From Pasteurella sp049941595 (GTDB lineage Bacteria; Pseudomonadota; Gammaproteobacteria; Enterobacterales; Pasteurellaceae): 64,000 bases of DNA. The stretch is from NCBI GenBank assembly GCA_049941595.1, contig JBNFNA010000013.1, positions 13,670-77,669 of the forward strand, given 5' to 3'. The notes beneath the pieces were generated by a model. That model ran no database searches. It was not told the origin of the DNA and saw only the letters and a program-made list of their open reading frames with translations. Both the position numbers and the translations under genes were made by a program. Of this stretch, positions 35,972-44,381 are shown piece by piece (the stretch's first letter is position 1; every line of letters begins with the position of its first letter).

Positions 35972-36760
35972 TTATTTTTCTGAAGATTTGACTTCATCCC
36001 ATAATAAATCCATTTCGATGAGTGAAGATTGTTCAAATGTTTTATTTTGGTCTTTGAGTTTTTTTTCGACTGCGCGGAAACGTTGTTCGAATTTATTATT
36101 TGCTTTGCGCAAACTTTCTTCAGGTTGGCATTTTAAATGGCGACAAAGATTCACAGTTGCAAATAATAAATCGCCTAATTCTTCTTCGATTTTTTGCTGA
36201 TTTTTATTTGATTTGTTTAATTCTTGTCTGACCTCTTGTAATTCTTCTTCGATTTTATCGACAACAGGTGGCAGTTCATTCCAATCAAAGCCCACTTTTG
36301 AGCAACGTTTTTGTAATTTTTCAGCACGCATTAATGCAGGAAAGGCGTGCGGAATGTTATCTAAAATTGATGATTCGCCTTTTTGTTTGCTTTCTTGCGC
36401 TTTAATTGCATTCCAGTTTTGGAGTGCTTCTTGTTCATTATTTGCAGTGGTGTTTCCAAATACGTGAGGGTGGCGGCGAATGATTTTTTCAGCTACATCA
36501 TTGACCACATCATTAAAGGTAAATGCTTGATCTTCTGAGGCTAATTGGCTGAAGAATACAACTTGTAATAGAAGGTCGCCTAATTCTTCGCGTAGATTTG
36601 TCATACTTTTTTGCTGAACTGCTTCAACAACTTCATAACTTTCTTCTAATAAGCAAGGGATCATTGAGTCATAATTCTGCTTGAGATCCCACGGACACCC
36701 TCCATTTGGATCGCGTAACTTCGCAATGAGTTGTACAAAATCTTGGATCGTATGTGCCAT
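35972..36760 (-). CDS. mazG: Nucleoside triphosphate pyrophosphohydrolase MazG
   Basis: 262 residues (E. coli 263) from the ATG at 36760, which has AGGAAAAG upstream; an earlier in-frame ATG would add 13 residues without a ribosome-binding site. It carries two MazG repeats. The first has LREELGDLLLQVVFFSQLA preceded by LLEESYEVVEA (the E-x-x-E ... E-x-x-D metal site), the second IEEELGDLLFATVNLCRHL. It hydrolyses NTPs and dNTPs to monophosphates, a cell-sanitising role. It converges with ilvC. Confidence 0.95.
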   Translation of the reverse strand: MAHTIQDFVQLIAKLRDPNGGCPWDLKQNYDSMIPCLLEESYEVVEAVQQKSMTNLREELGDLLLQVVFFSQLASEDQAFTFNDVVNDVAEKIIRRHPHVFGNTTANNEQEALQNWNAIKAQESKQKGESSILDNIPHAFPALMRAEKLQKRCSKVGFDWNELPPVVDKIEEELQEVRQELNKSNKNQQKIEEELGDLLFATVNLCRHLKCQPEESLRKANNKFEQRFRAVEKKLKDQNKTFEQSSLIEMDLLWDEVKSSEK

Positions 36761-36890
36761 TTTTTCTTTTCCTAATATGAAAATATTTTGATTAATCATA
36801 GCATAATCTTTTGTTTTGCGATTCGCACTATGAAATTTCAGAAAACTTTTCTAAAACGTGATCTCTACCATATTTTTTTTTATGGAGCAG

Positions 36891-36899
36891 TGATATGAT
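36891..36899 (+). promoter_or_regulatory. uspA promoter, extended -10
   Basis: TGATATGAT is an extended -10 (TG-n-TATGAT), 45 nt before the uspA start. Confidence 0.5.
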
Positions 36900-36943
36900 A
36901 CTTTCAGAATATGTTCAACCCTGAGGCAGATGAGGAGTTTATT

Positions 36944-37369
36944 ATGTATAAACACGTATTAGTTGCAGTGGATCTTTCAGATGAAAGCGCATTTTTATTG
37001 GAAAAAGCCGCTGGAGTCGCAAGACGTAATGAGGCTAAGTTATCAATTATTCACGTTGATGTTAACTTTTCTGACCTTTATACAGGATTGATTGACGTAA
37101 ATATGGCATCAATGCAGGACAGAATCTCTACCGAGACGCAGCACTCTTTGGTACAATTAGCAGAGAAGGCAAGCTATCCTGTGTCAGAAAAGCTTAGCGG
37201 AAGCGGTGATTTAGGGCAAGTATTGGCAGATGCTATTGAAAAATATGATATCGACTTACTTGTTACTGGACATCACCAAGACTTCTGGAGTAAATTAATG
37301 TCCTCAACTCGACAAGTAATGAATAATATTACGGTAGATATGCTAGTTGTTCCGCTTCGCGATGAATAA
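36944..37369 (+). CDS. uspA: Universal stress protein A
   Basis: 141 residues from the ATG at 36944, preceded by GAGGAG. The frame is open 11 codons upstream, but MYKHVLVAVDLSDES is the family N-terminus. Later come LSIIHVDVNFSDLYTGL and, near the C-terminus, DLLVTGHHQDFWSKLMSSTRQVMN. This last segment is the UspA subtype (GHHQDFWSK) which does not have the ATP-binding G-x2-G-x9-G(S/T) loop. It is a small cytoplasmic dimer induced in starvation. It is followed by an uptake-signal hairpin. Confidence 0.95.
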   Translation: MYKHVLVAVDLSDESAFLLEKAAGVARRNEAKLSIIHVDVNFSDLYTGLIDVNMASMQDRISTETQHSLVQLAEKASYPVSEKLSGSGDLGQVLADAIEKYDIDLLVTGHHQDFWSKLMSSTRQVMNNITVDMLVVPLRDE

Positions 37370-37399
37370 TTATGCAAACTTGAAAAGTTTGAAAACGAG

Positions 37400-37437
37400 C
37401 CGCACTTCGAAAAGATAAACGGAGTGCGGTTTATTTT
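37400..37437 (+). terminator. uspA terminator from inverted uptake-signal cores
   Basis: CCGCACT (37400-37406) pairs with AGTGCGG (37423-37429), then TTTATTTTTTT. Confidence 0.7.
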
Positions 37438-37585
37438 TTTGCATAAAAGTGTAAAAAATTGTAGATCTTAATGCAAAAATGTTTTCTATAAATTTTAAAA
37501 TATGACAAAATAAAGTAGACTAACTTTTAATCGTATTATTGATTTGATTATTTGAAATAATATAAAAAAGCAGGCTTATATATAA

Positions 37586-40210
37586 ATGAAAACAACAGCA
37601 GAAATTAGACAATCATTCCTTGATTTTTTCCATACAAAAGGACACCAGATTGTTGAAAGTAGTTCTCTCGTTCCTGAAAATGATCCAACGTTATTGTTTA
37701 CTAATGCGGGAATGAACCAATTTAAAGATGTTTTCCTTGGAATGGATAAACGCCCTTATTCGCGTGCAACCACAGCACAGCGTTGCGTACGTGCAGGCGG
37801 AAAACATAACGACCTTGAAAATGTGGGTTATACTGCGCGTCACCATACTTTCTTCGAAATGCTTGGTAATTTTAGCTTTGGCGATTATTTCAAAAAAGAT
37901 GCTATTCATTTTGGATGGGAATATTTAACTTCACCTCGCTGGTTGGGCCTACCAAAAGAAAAATTGTGGGTTACTGTATACGAAACCGACGATGAAGCTT
38001 ACGATATTTGGCATAAAGAAGTAGGCGTGCCAGCAGAGCGTATTGTTCGTATTGGTGATAATAAAAACGCACCTTATGCTTCAGATAACTTCTGGCAAAT
38101 GGGTGATACAGGTCCTTGTGGTCCTTGTACTGAGATCTTCTATGATCACGGTGATCATATTTGGGGTGGCCCACCAGGATCACCAGAAGAAGACGGCGAT
38201 CGCTATATTGAAATCTGGAATATCGTATTTATGCAATTTAACCGTCAAGCAGACGGTACGATGGAGCCATTACCGAAACCGTCAGTAGATACGGGAATGG
38301 GCTTAGAGCGTATTAGTGCGGTATTGCAACACGTTAACTCAAACTATGAAATTGATATTTTCCAAAAATTAATTGCGAAAGTGGCTGAGTTAACAGGTGA
38401 AAAAGATTTAACCAATAAATCATTACGTGTAATTGCTGACCATATTCGTTCTTGTGCCTATTTAATTGCTGATGGTGTAATCCCATCGAATGAAGGACGT
38501 GGTTATGTGTTACGTCGTATTATTCGTCGTGCGGTACGTCACGGTAACTTGTTAGGTGCAAAAGAAGCCTTCTTCTATAAATTAGTGCCAACCTTGATTG
38601 AAGCAATGGCTGCAGCTGGTGTTCAAGTAAAAGAAAAACAAGCCAATGTAGAGAAATTATTACGTTTAGAAGAAGAACAGTTTGCGCGTACTTTAGAACG
38701 TGGTTTGACCTTATTAGATGAGGCATTAAATCAAGTAAAAGATAATGAACTTTCTGGCGAAGTTGCATTCAAACTATATGATACTTATGGATTTCCATTA
38801 GATTTAACCGCAGATGTTTGTCGTGAACGAAATATCACGATTGATGAAGCCGGTTTTGAGCGTGAAATGGAAGCGCAGCGTTTACGTGCGCAATCAGCAA
38901 GTCAGTTCGGAATGGACTATAATAACGTTATCCGTATGGATGGCGTGACTTCATTCGAAGGCTATACAGAATCAGAAACTCTCGCGAAAGTGACCGCACT
39001 TTTCTGTGAGGGTAAACCAGTTGAGCGTGTTGAAGCTGGTCAAAGTGCGGTAATCATTTTAGATAACACACCATTTTATGCGGAATCAGGTGGTCAAATT
39101 GGTGATGCTGGTCGTTTAGAAGGCCAGGATTTTGCCTTTGAGGTTGAAGATACGCAGAAATATGGTCAAGTTTTTGGACATATTGGGAAAGTCACATTTG
39201 GTAGTTTAGCTATTGGTCAATTAGTAAATGCCGTAGTAGACGTTGAACGTCGTCATCACACGTCGTTAAACCACTCTGCAACACATTTACTTCACGCTGC
39301 TTTACGCCAAGTATTAGGCACTCATGTTGTTCAGAAGGGTTCTCTAGTTTCTGATGTTGCGTTACGCTTCGATTTTGCGCATCCAGAAGCAATTACAAAA
39401 GAGCAATTGATTGAAATTGAGCGTATTGTGAACCAACAAATTCGCGCGAATCATCCAATCCAAACTGAAATTATGGATTTAGATGCAGCGAAAGCGAAAG
39501 GTGCAATGGCATTGTTTGGTGAGAAATATGCAGATCAAGTGCGTGTGCTTACAATGGGCGACTTCTCTATTGAGCTTTGTGGGGGTATCCACGCAAAACG
39601 CACAGGGGATATCGGTTTATGTAAAGTAATTGCGGAAACGGCAATTGCTGCAGGTGTACGTCGTATTGAAGCTGTTACAGGTGAAAATGCGATTACTTGG
39701 TTACAACAGCAACAAGCGTTGTTAACACAAAGTGCAGAATTGTTGAAATCGGATGTGAATTCTATTGTTGAGAAAATTAATCAACAACAAGACAAATTGA
39801 AGAAAACCGAAAAAGAGTTACTTTCGTTAAAAGAGAAGGTAGCCGTACAAGCCGGCTCTGACTTAGCGAAAAACGCGATTAACATTAATGGCATATCTGT
39901 CATTATTCAACAGCTTAATGGTGTGGATTCAAAATCGTTACGTGTAATGGTGGATGACTTAAAAAATCAACTTGGGTCTGCGGTGATTGCTTTTGCTTCC
40001 GTAGTTGAAAGCAAAGTGAATTTAATCGTAGGGGTCACCAATGATCTAACAGCTAAAGTGAAAGCTGGTGAGTTAGTGAATGTGTTGGCTCAAGAAGTTG
40101 GAGGCAAAGGCGGTGGTCGTCCAGATATGGCTATGGCTGGCGGTACACAGGTAGAAAAAGTGAGTCAAGCATTGTTGGTTGGCTCTGAATGGTTAAAAGC
40201 AAATCTTTAA
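37586..40210 (+). CDS. alaS: Alanyl-tRNA synthetase
   Basis: 874 residues (E. coli 876). The class II catalytic part has QRCVRAGGKHNDLENVG and HHTFFEMLGNFSFGDYFKKDA. The editing domain has HSATHLLHAALRQVLG (HxxxH) and ELCGGIHAKRTGDIG (C...H, with Ile where Thr is usual in CGGTH). The C-Ala domain ends with GGKGGGRPDMAMAGG. It charges tRNA-Ala. No strong ribosome-binding site is visible before the ATG. It stands directly upstream of csrA, a gene pair widely kept in gammaproteobacteria. Confidence 0.98.
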   Translation: MKTTAEIRQSFLDFFHTKGHQIVESSSLVPENDPTLLFTNAGMNQFKDVFLGMDKRPYSRATTAQRCVRAGGKHNDLENVGYTARHHTFFEMLGNFSFGDYFKKDAIHFGWEYLTSPRWLGLPKEKLWVTVYETDDEAYDIWHKEVGVPAERIVRIGDNKNAPYASDNFWQMGDTGPCGPCTEIFYDHGDHIWGGPPGSPEEDGDRYIEIWNIVFMQFNRQADGTMEPLPKPSVDTGMGLERISAVLQHVNSNYEIDIFQKLIAKVAELTGEKDLTNKSLRVIADHIRSCAYLIADGVIPSNEGRGYVLRRIIRRAVRHGNLLGAKEAFFYKLVPTLIEAMAAAGVQVKEKQANVEKLLRLEEEQFARTLERGLTLLDEALNQVKDNELSGEVAFKLYDTYGFPLDLTADVCRERNITIDEAGFEREMEAQRLRAQSASQFGMDYNNVIRMDGVTSFEGYTESETLAKVTALFCEGKPVERVEAGQSAVIILDNTPFYAESGGQIGDAGRLEGQDFAFEVEDTQKYGQVFGHIGKVTFGSLAIGQLVNAVVDVERRHHTSLNHSATHLLHAALRQVLGTHVVQKGSLVSDVALRFDFAHPEAITKEQLIEIERIVNQQIRANHPIQTEIMDLDAAKAKGAMALFGEKYADQVRVLTMGDFSIELCGGIHAKRTGDIGLCKVIAETAIAAGVRRIEAVTGENAITWLQQQQALLTQSAELLKSDVNSIVEKINQQQDKLKKTEKELLSLKEKVAVQAGSDLAKNAININGISVIIQQLNGVDSKSLRVMVDDLKNQLGSAVIAFASVVESKVNLIVGVTNDLTAKVKAGELVNVLAQEVGGKGGGRPDMAMAGGTQVEKVSQALLVGSEWLKANL

Positions 40211-40328
40211 TTTTGCTTTTAACATCACTCGTTGTTTTGTATTACAGCGGATGGTAAGCAGGTTTCGATAGGGAATTCGCTAGAAAATAAGGACATTGTT
40301 CTAAACTTAAAAAAGGTGAGGAGTTCAC

Positions 40329-40517
40329 ATGCTAATCTTAACCCGTAAAGTTGGCGAAAGCTTACTCATCGGCGATGATATTTCTATCACGATTCTGAAT
40401 ATACGTGGCAATCAAGTAAAAATTGGGATCAAAGCACCGAAAGATGTATCTGTTCATAGAGAGGAGATCTACCAGCGCATTAAACAAGCGATGGATGAAC
40501 AGAAACAATCTGACTGA
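40329..40517 (+). CDS. csrA: Carbon storage regulator CsrA
   Basis: 62 residues with the CsrA sequence MLILTRKVGESLLIGDDISI, VKIGIKAPKDVSVHREEIYQ including the R44 region needed for RNA binding. It is a dimeric mRNA-binding regulator of carbon metabolism and biofilm genes. The upstream sequence AAAAAAGGTGAGGAG has GGTGAGGAG near the start and may itself be bound by CsrA through GGA, as in E. coli autoregulation. It is 26 bp before the phosphomannomutase gene, which probably shares its transcript. Confidence 0.97.
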   Translation: MLILTRKVGESLLIGDDISITILNIRGNQVKIGIKAPKDVSVHREEIYQRIKQAMDEQKQSD

Positions 40518-40543
40518 GCTTTATAATAATAAACGGAGTAGTT

Positions 40544-41908
40544 ATGAGTAAACTGACTTGCTTTAAAGCTTATGATATCCGTGGTCGTTTAGGTGAAGAA
40601 CTAAATGTTGATATTGTATACCGTATAGGTCGTGCATTTGGACAATTCTTAAAGCCAACAACAATCATTGTCGGTGGGGATGTTCGTCTAACAAGTAAAG
40701 AATTAAAAAGTGCAGTAACAAATGGATTACTTGATTCAGGTGTTAATGTCATTGATTTAGGCGAAACAGGTACTGAAGAGGTTTACTTCGCAACATCATT
40801 TTTGAAAGCGGATGGTGGAATTGAAGTGACCGCAAGCCATAATCCAATGGATTACAATGGATTAAAATTAGTTCGCGAGGGGTCACGCCCGATTAGTGCG
40901 GACACAGGCTTGGCTGATATTCAACGCTTGGCAGAGGAAAATAACTTTGCTCCAGTGACTCAACGTGGTCAATACAAACAGTTGTCTGTATTGGGTGATT
41001 ATGTTGAGCATTTGTTATCTTATATTAATTTAGATAACTTAAAACCAATGAAACTCGTTATCAACTCAGGTAACGGTGCTGCAGGACACGTTATTGATGC
41101 AATTGAAGCTCAATTCAAGGCAAGACGTGTGCCAGTAGAATTTATTAAGATTCATAATAATCCAGATGGGACTTTCCCAAATGGTATTCCGAATCCGATT
41201 CTTCCTGAAAATCGTCAAGATACTATTGATGCCGTGCTTGAGCACAAAGCCGATATGGGTATCGCATTTGATGGTGATTTTGACCGTTGCTTTTTATTTG
41301 ACGATAAAGGCGGATTTATTGAGGGATACTATATTGTAGGTCTGCTGGGCCAAGCATTCTTACAGAAAAATAAGGGTGCGAAGATTATTTATGATCCACG
41401 TCTAATTTGGAATACAATTAAGTTAGTGGAAGACAATGGTGGTGAAGCAGTGATGTCTAAATCGGGTCACTCATTTATTAAAGAAAAAATGCGTGAGGTT
41501 GATGCGATTTATGGCGGTGAAATGAGCGCACACCATTATTTCCGTGACTTCTTCTATTGTGATAGTGGAATGATCCCTTGGTTATTAGTGATGGAATTAG
41601 TTTGTACAACAGGCAAATCGCTAGGTGAGCTTGTTGGCAATAGTATCGACACCTATCCATCGCCAGGGGAAATTAACAGTAAATTAGCCGATGCAAAATC
41701 TGCTATTGCTCGTGTAAGAGCTGCATACGAAGCTGATGCAATCAGTGTTAATGATATTGACGGTATCAGTATTGAATATCCAGAATGGCGATTCAATTTA
41801 CGCAGCTCAAATACCGAGCCTGTTGTGCGTTTGAATTTAGAAACGCGTGGGGATAAACAGTTAATGGTAGAGAAAACCGACGAAATTTTGTCGTTATTAC
41901 GTCAGTAA
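40544..41908 (+). CDS. manB: Phosphomannomutase (ManB/CpsG type)
   Basis: 454 residues (E. coli ManB 456). Alpha-D-phosphohexomutase motifs are present: FKAYDIRGRLGEELN, active-site serine loop VTASHNPMDYNGLKLV, metal loop FDGDFDRCFLFD and sugar loop GGEMSAHHYFRDF, with RSSNTEPVVRL binding phosphate. The GEMSAHH form of the sugar loop belongs to the PMM/PGM subgroup. It interconverts mannose-6-P or glucose-6-P and the 1-phosphates, feeding GalU next door. PGM activity is possible. It lies between csrA and galU. Confidence 0.88.
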   Translation: MSKLTCFKAYDIRGRLGEELNVDIVYRIGRAFGQFLKPTTIIVGGDVRLTSKELKSAVTNGLLDSGVNVIDLGETGTEEVYFATSFLKADGGIEVTASHNPMDYNGLKLVREGSRPISADTGLADIQRLAEENNFAPVTQRGQYKQLSVLGDYVEHLLSYINLDNLKPMKLVINSGNGAAGHVIDAIEAQFKARRVPVEFIKIHNNPDGTFPNGIPNPILPENRQDTIDAVLEHKADMGIAFDGDFDRCFLFDDKGGFIEGYYIVGLLGQAFLQKNKGAKIIYDPRLIWNTIKLVEDNGGEAVMSKSGHSFIKEKMREVDAIYGGEMSAHHYFRDFFYCDSGMIPWLLVMELVCTTGKSLGELVGNSIDTYPSPGEINSKLADAKSAIARVRAAYEADAISVNDIDGISIEYPEWRFNLRSSNTEPVVRLNLETRGDKQLMVEKTDEILSLLRQ

Positions 41909-41922
41909 TTTCGAAGGAAAAG

Positions 41923-41954
41923 GACCGCACTTAGACTTTACGTTGAGTGCGGTC
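41923..41954 (+). other. Inverted uptake-signal hairpin between manB and galU
   Basis: GACCGCACT (41923-41931) pairs with AGTGCGGTC (41946-41954). It has no long U-run, so termination here is probably partial. Confidence 0.5.
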
Positions 41955-41981
41955 ATTTACTTTCAAAAAGAGGTGAACTTA

Positions 41982-42869
41982 ATGAAAGCAATCATTCCAG
42001 TAGCAGGCTTAGGGACGCGTATGTTGCCTGCAACAAAAGCGATTCCAAAAGAAATGTTAACACTTGTGGATAAACCGTTGATTCAATATGTTGTCAATGA
42101 ATGTGTTGCTGCAGGTATTAAAGAAATCGTATTGGTCACCCATTCTTCAAAAAATGCTATTGAGAACCATTTTGATACTTCTTTTGAATTGGAAACAATG
42201 CTGGAAAAACGTGTTAAGCGTCAGCTACTTGATGAAGTTCGTTCCATTTGCCCAAAAAATGTCACGATTATGCACGTCAGACAGGGCAATGCCAAAGGAT
42301 TAGGACACGCTGTTTTATGCGGACGTCCGTTAGTGGGCAATGAGCCTTTTGCGGTCATTTTGCCTGATGTGTTATTAGCAGACTTTTCTGCAAACCAGAA
42401 CACAGATAACTTATCTGCAATGGTCAAACGTTTTACAGAAACACAAGTCAGCCAAATTATGGTTGCACCAGTACCGAAAAAAGAGATTAGTAGCTACGGT
42501 GTGGTGGATTGTGGCGGTGTGGAAATCACTGGCGGTGAAAGCACGAAAATCAATAACATCGTGGAAAAACCAAGTGCAGATAAAGCACCATCAAATTTAG
42601 CGGTGGTGGGGCGTTACGTTTTCTCTGCGGCCATTTGGGATTTACTTGAAAGAACCCCAATCGGTGTGGGCGATGAAATCCAATTAACCGATGCAATTGA
42701 TATGTTAATTGAGAAAGAAACAGTGGAAGCATTCCATATGACTGGTAAGTCATTCGATTGCGGCGATAAAATAGGCTATATGCAAGCCTTTGTGGAATAC
42801 GGTTTGAACCACCCACAACTTGCGGATACTTTTAAATCCTATTTAAAACAGCTTGTCAAATCGCTATAA
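41982..42869 (+). CDS. galU: UTP-glucose-1-phosphate uridylyltransferase
   Basis: 295 residues from the ATG at 41982, with AAGAGGTG upstream. The frame runs open further back through an uptake signal. The N-terminus MKAIIPVAGLGTRMLPATK is the nucleotide-binding motif, followed by AIPKEMLTLVDKPLIQYVV; VILPDVLLAD and VGRYVFSAAIWDLLE are also characteristic. It makes UDP-glucose for LPS core and galactose metabolism. It follows a phosphomannomutase whose glucose-1-P could be its substrate. Confidence 0.97.
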   Translation: MKAIIPVAGLGTRMLPATKAIPKEMLTLVDKPLIQYVVNECVAAGIKEIVLVTHSSKNAIENHFDTSFELETMLEKRVKRQLLDEVRSICPKNVTIMHVRQGNAKGLGHAVLCGRPLVGNEPFAVILPDVLLADFSANQNTDNLSAMVKRFTETQVSQIMVAPVPKKEISSYGVVDCGGVEITGGESTKINNIVEKPSADKAPSNLAVVGRYVFSAAIWDLLERTPIGVGDEIQLTDAIDMLIEKETVEAFHMTGKSFDCGDKIGYMQAFVEYGLNHPQLADTFKSYLKQLVKSL

Positions 42870-42879
42870 ATGATTGTCT

Positions 42880-42907
42880 AAGGCGCCTGAAAAGGTGCCT
42901 TTCTTTT
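42880..42907 (+). terminator. galU terminator
   Basis: AAGGCGCCT (42880-42888), GAAA loop, AGGTGCCTT (42893-42901, one G-U pair), then T-rich. Confidence 0.85.
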
Positions 42908-42940
42908 TTCTTCTCTGATTATTTTCTAAAACTGTGATAT

Positions 42941-42972
42941 AGATATCTAGCAATCTCCACGGCTAGATTGTT
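42941..42972 (+). promoter_or_regulatory. Tandem met boxes upstream of metJ
   Basis: Four consecutive 8-mers can be read against AGACGTCT: AGATATCT (6/8), AGCAATCT (5/8), CCACGGCT (5/8), AGATTGTT (4/8). Tandem spacing of exactly 8 bp is how MetJ dimers stack. Autoregulation by MetJ is inferred. Confidence 0.55.
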
Positions 42973-43032
42973 ATTTATGAGTTTTTTCATTAAAATACCA
43001 CATAATTATTAGGCAATTATAGGATCATAAAA

Positions 43033-43350
43033 ATGGCAGATTGGGATGGCAAATATATTAGCCCTTATGCAGAACACGGAAAAAAAAGTGAGCAAGTAAA
43101 GAAAATTACAGTCTCCATTCCGATTAAAGTGTTAGAAATTTTGACTAATGAGCGCACACGTCGCCAAATTCGCAATTTACGCCACGCAACAAACAGTGAG
43201 TTACTTTGTGAGGCATTTCTGCACGCATTTACAGGTCAGCCATTGCCTACTGATGAGGATTTATTAAAAGAGCGTCACGATGAGATCCCAGAAGAAGCGA
43301 AAAAAGCAATGCGTGAGCTTGGAATCGATCCTGAAAGTTGGGAATACTAA
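43033..43350 (+). CDS. metJ: Methionine repressor MetJ
   Basis: 105 residues, identical in length to E. coli MetJ. It opens MADWDGKYISPYAEHGKKSE; the beta-ribbon KKITVSIPIKVLEIL inserts into the met box major groove, and RRQIRNLRHATNSELLCEAFLHAFTGQPLP is the dimer and SAM-binding part. With S-adenosylmethionine it represses methionine genes. No met structural gene is adjacent. It ends at a bidirectional uptake-signal terminator shared with deoD. Confidence 0.98.
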   Translation: MADWDGKYISPYAEHGKKSEQVKKITVSIPIKVLEILTNERTRRQIRNLRHATNSELLCEAFLHAFTGQPLPTDEDLLKERHDEIPEEAKKAMRELGIDPESWEY

Positions 43351-43360
43351 GATTAAGTAT

Positions 43361-43405
43361 AAAAAAGTGCGGTCAAAATTTTTAAAATTCTGACCGCACT
43401 TTTTT
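43361..43405. terminator. Bidirectional terminator of inverted uptake signals, metJ/deoD
   Basis: AAAAAAGTGCGGTCA (43361-43375) pairs with TGACCGCACTTTTTT (43391-43405), symmetric for both strands. Confidence 0.88.
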
Positions 43406-43415
43406 ATTGGATCAA

Positions 43416-44132
43416 TTATGCTTTATCGCCGATTAATACAGACTCTAATGCAATTTCAATCATTTCGTTGAAGGTTAATTGACGTTCTTCAGCGGTGGTT
43501 TGTTCGTGAGTACGAATGTGGTCAGACACAGTACAGATAGTTAATGCTTTCGCACCAAATTCTGCAGCCACGCCATAGATACCTGCCGCTTCCATTTCCA
43601 CACCTAAGATGCCGTATTTTTCCATTACATCGAACATTTCAACATCTGGCGTATAGAATAAATCTGCAGAGAATAAGTTACCTACACGTACGTTCACGCC
43701 TTTCTCTTTTGCAGCTTGCACTGCCGCCATTGTCATATCAAAGTCTGCGATAGCTGCGAAGTCATTGTCTTTGAAACGTGTACGGTTTACTTTAGAGTCA
43801 GTACACGCCCCAACGCCGATTACGACATCACGTAGTTTCACATCCATACGTACTGCACCACAAGAACCTACACGAATGATTTTTTTCACACCGTATTCGG
43901 TAATTAATTCTTTTGCATAGATTGAGCAAGACGGAATACCCATACCGTGGCCCATTACTGAAATTTTACGACCTTTATAAGTCCCCGTGTAACCTAACAT
44001 ATTACGAACATTGGTGACTTCTTTCACATCTTCTAAGAAAGTTTCGGCAATGTATTTTGCACGTAGTGGATCGCCAGGCATTAAAACAACATCTGCAAAT
44101 GCGCCTGCTGGAGCGTTAATATGTGGAGTCAT
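43416..44132 (-). CDS. deoD: Purine nucleoside phosphorylase (DeoD type)
   Basis: 238 residues (E. coli 239). MTPHINAPAGAFADVVLMPGDPLRAKYIAETFL contains the phosphate-binding glycine and arginine. Next come IRVGSCGAV, GVEMEAAGIYGVAAEFGAKAL (ribose contacts) and CTVSDHI (the purine-contacting Asp). It splits purine (deoxy)nucleosides with phosphate and acts as a hexamer. It is downstream of nupC on the same strand and 249 bp away, with its own likely control by PurR. Confidence 0.97.
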   Translation of the reverse strand: MTPHINAPAGAFADVVLMPGDPLRAKYIAETFLEDVKEVTNVRNMLGYTGTYKGRKISVMGHGMGIPSCSIYAKELITEYGVKKIIRVGSCGAVRMDVKLRDVVIGVGACTDSKVNRTRFKDNDFAAIADFDMTMAAVQAAKEKGVNVRVGNLFSADLFYTPDVEMFDVMEKYGILGVEMEAAGIYGVAAEFGAKALTICTVSDHIRTHEQTTAEERQLTFNEMIEIALESVLIGDKA

Positions 44133-44184
44133 AATTTTTCCTCTTAGTTAAATTGACGATAGCGGTTTGATTGCTTATCAGGTG

Positions 44185-44207
44185 AAGCTAAAGTCCTACT
44201 TTAGCTT
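44185..44207 (-). other. Hairpin in deoD leader
   Basis: AAGCTAAAGT (44185-44194) pairs perfectly with ACTTTAGCTT (44198-44207). Smaller hairpins follow near 44214-44231 and 44235-44249. They lie in the 5' leader of deoD. Confidence 0.5.
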
Positions 44208-44291
44208 ATATTCATAAAGTCTAGGCTTTATTTATATCTCATTGAGATAATGCAAAGCCACTTTAATTTTGTTGTGGGGAGGCTTTATCGT

Positions 44292-44307
44292 ATGCAAACG
44301 TTTTCGC
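44292..44307 (-). promoter_or_regulatory. PurR box upstream of deoD
   Basis: ATGCAAACGTTTTCGC agrees with the PurR consensus ANGCAANCGNTTNCNT at all but the last position. It is 160 bp before deoD. PurR control of a purine salvage gene would be sensible; the palindrome also suits other LacI-family members such as CytR. Confidence 0.6.
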
Positions 44308-44320
44308 TCCCCCAAGATGA

Positions 44321-44348
44321 CAACACCACGAACAATGTCGTGGTGTTG
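44321..44348 (-). other. Intercistronic hairpin nupC-deoD
   Basis: CAACACCACGA (44321-44331) pairs with TCGTGGTGTTG (44338-44348); no U-run on the minus strand, so a 3'-end stabilising hairpin for nupC is likelier than a strict terminator. Confidence 0.6.
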
Positions 44349-44381
44349 ATTAAAAAATTCTACTAAATGATACCGCACTTT

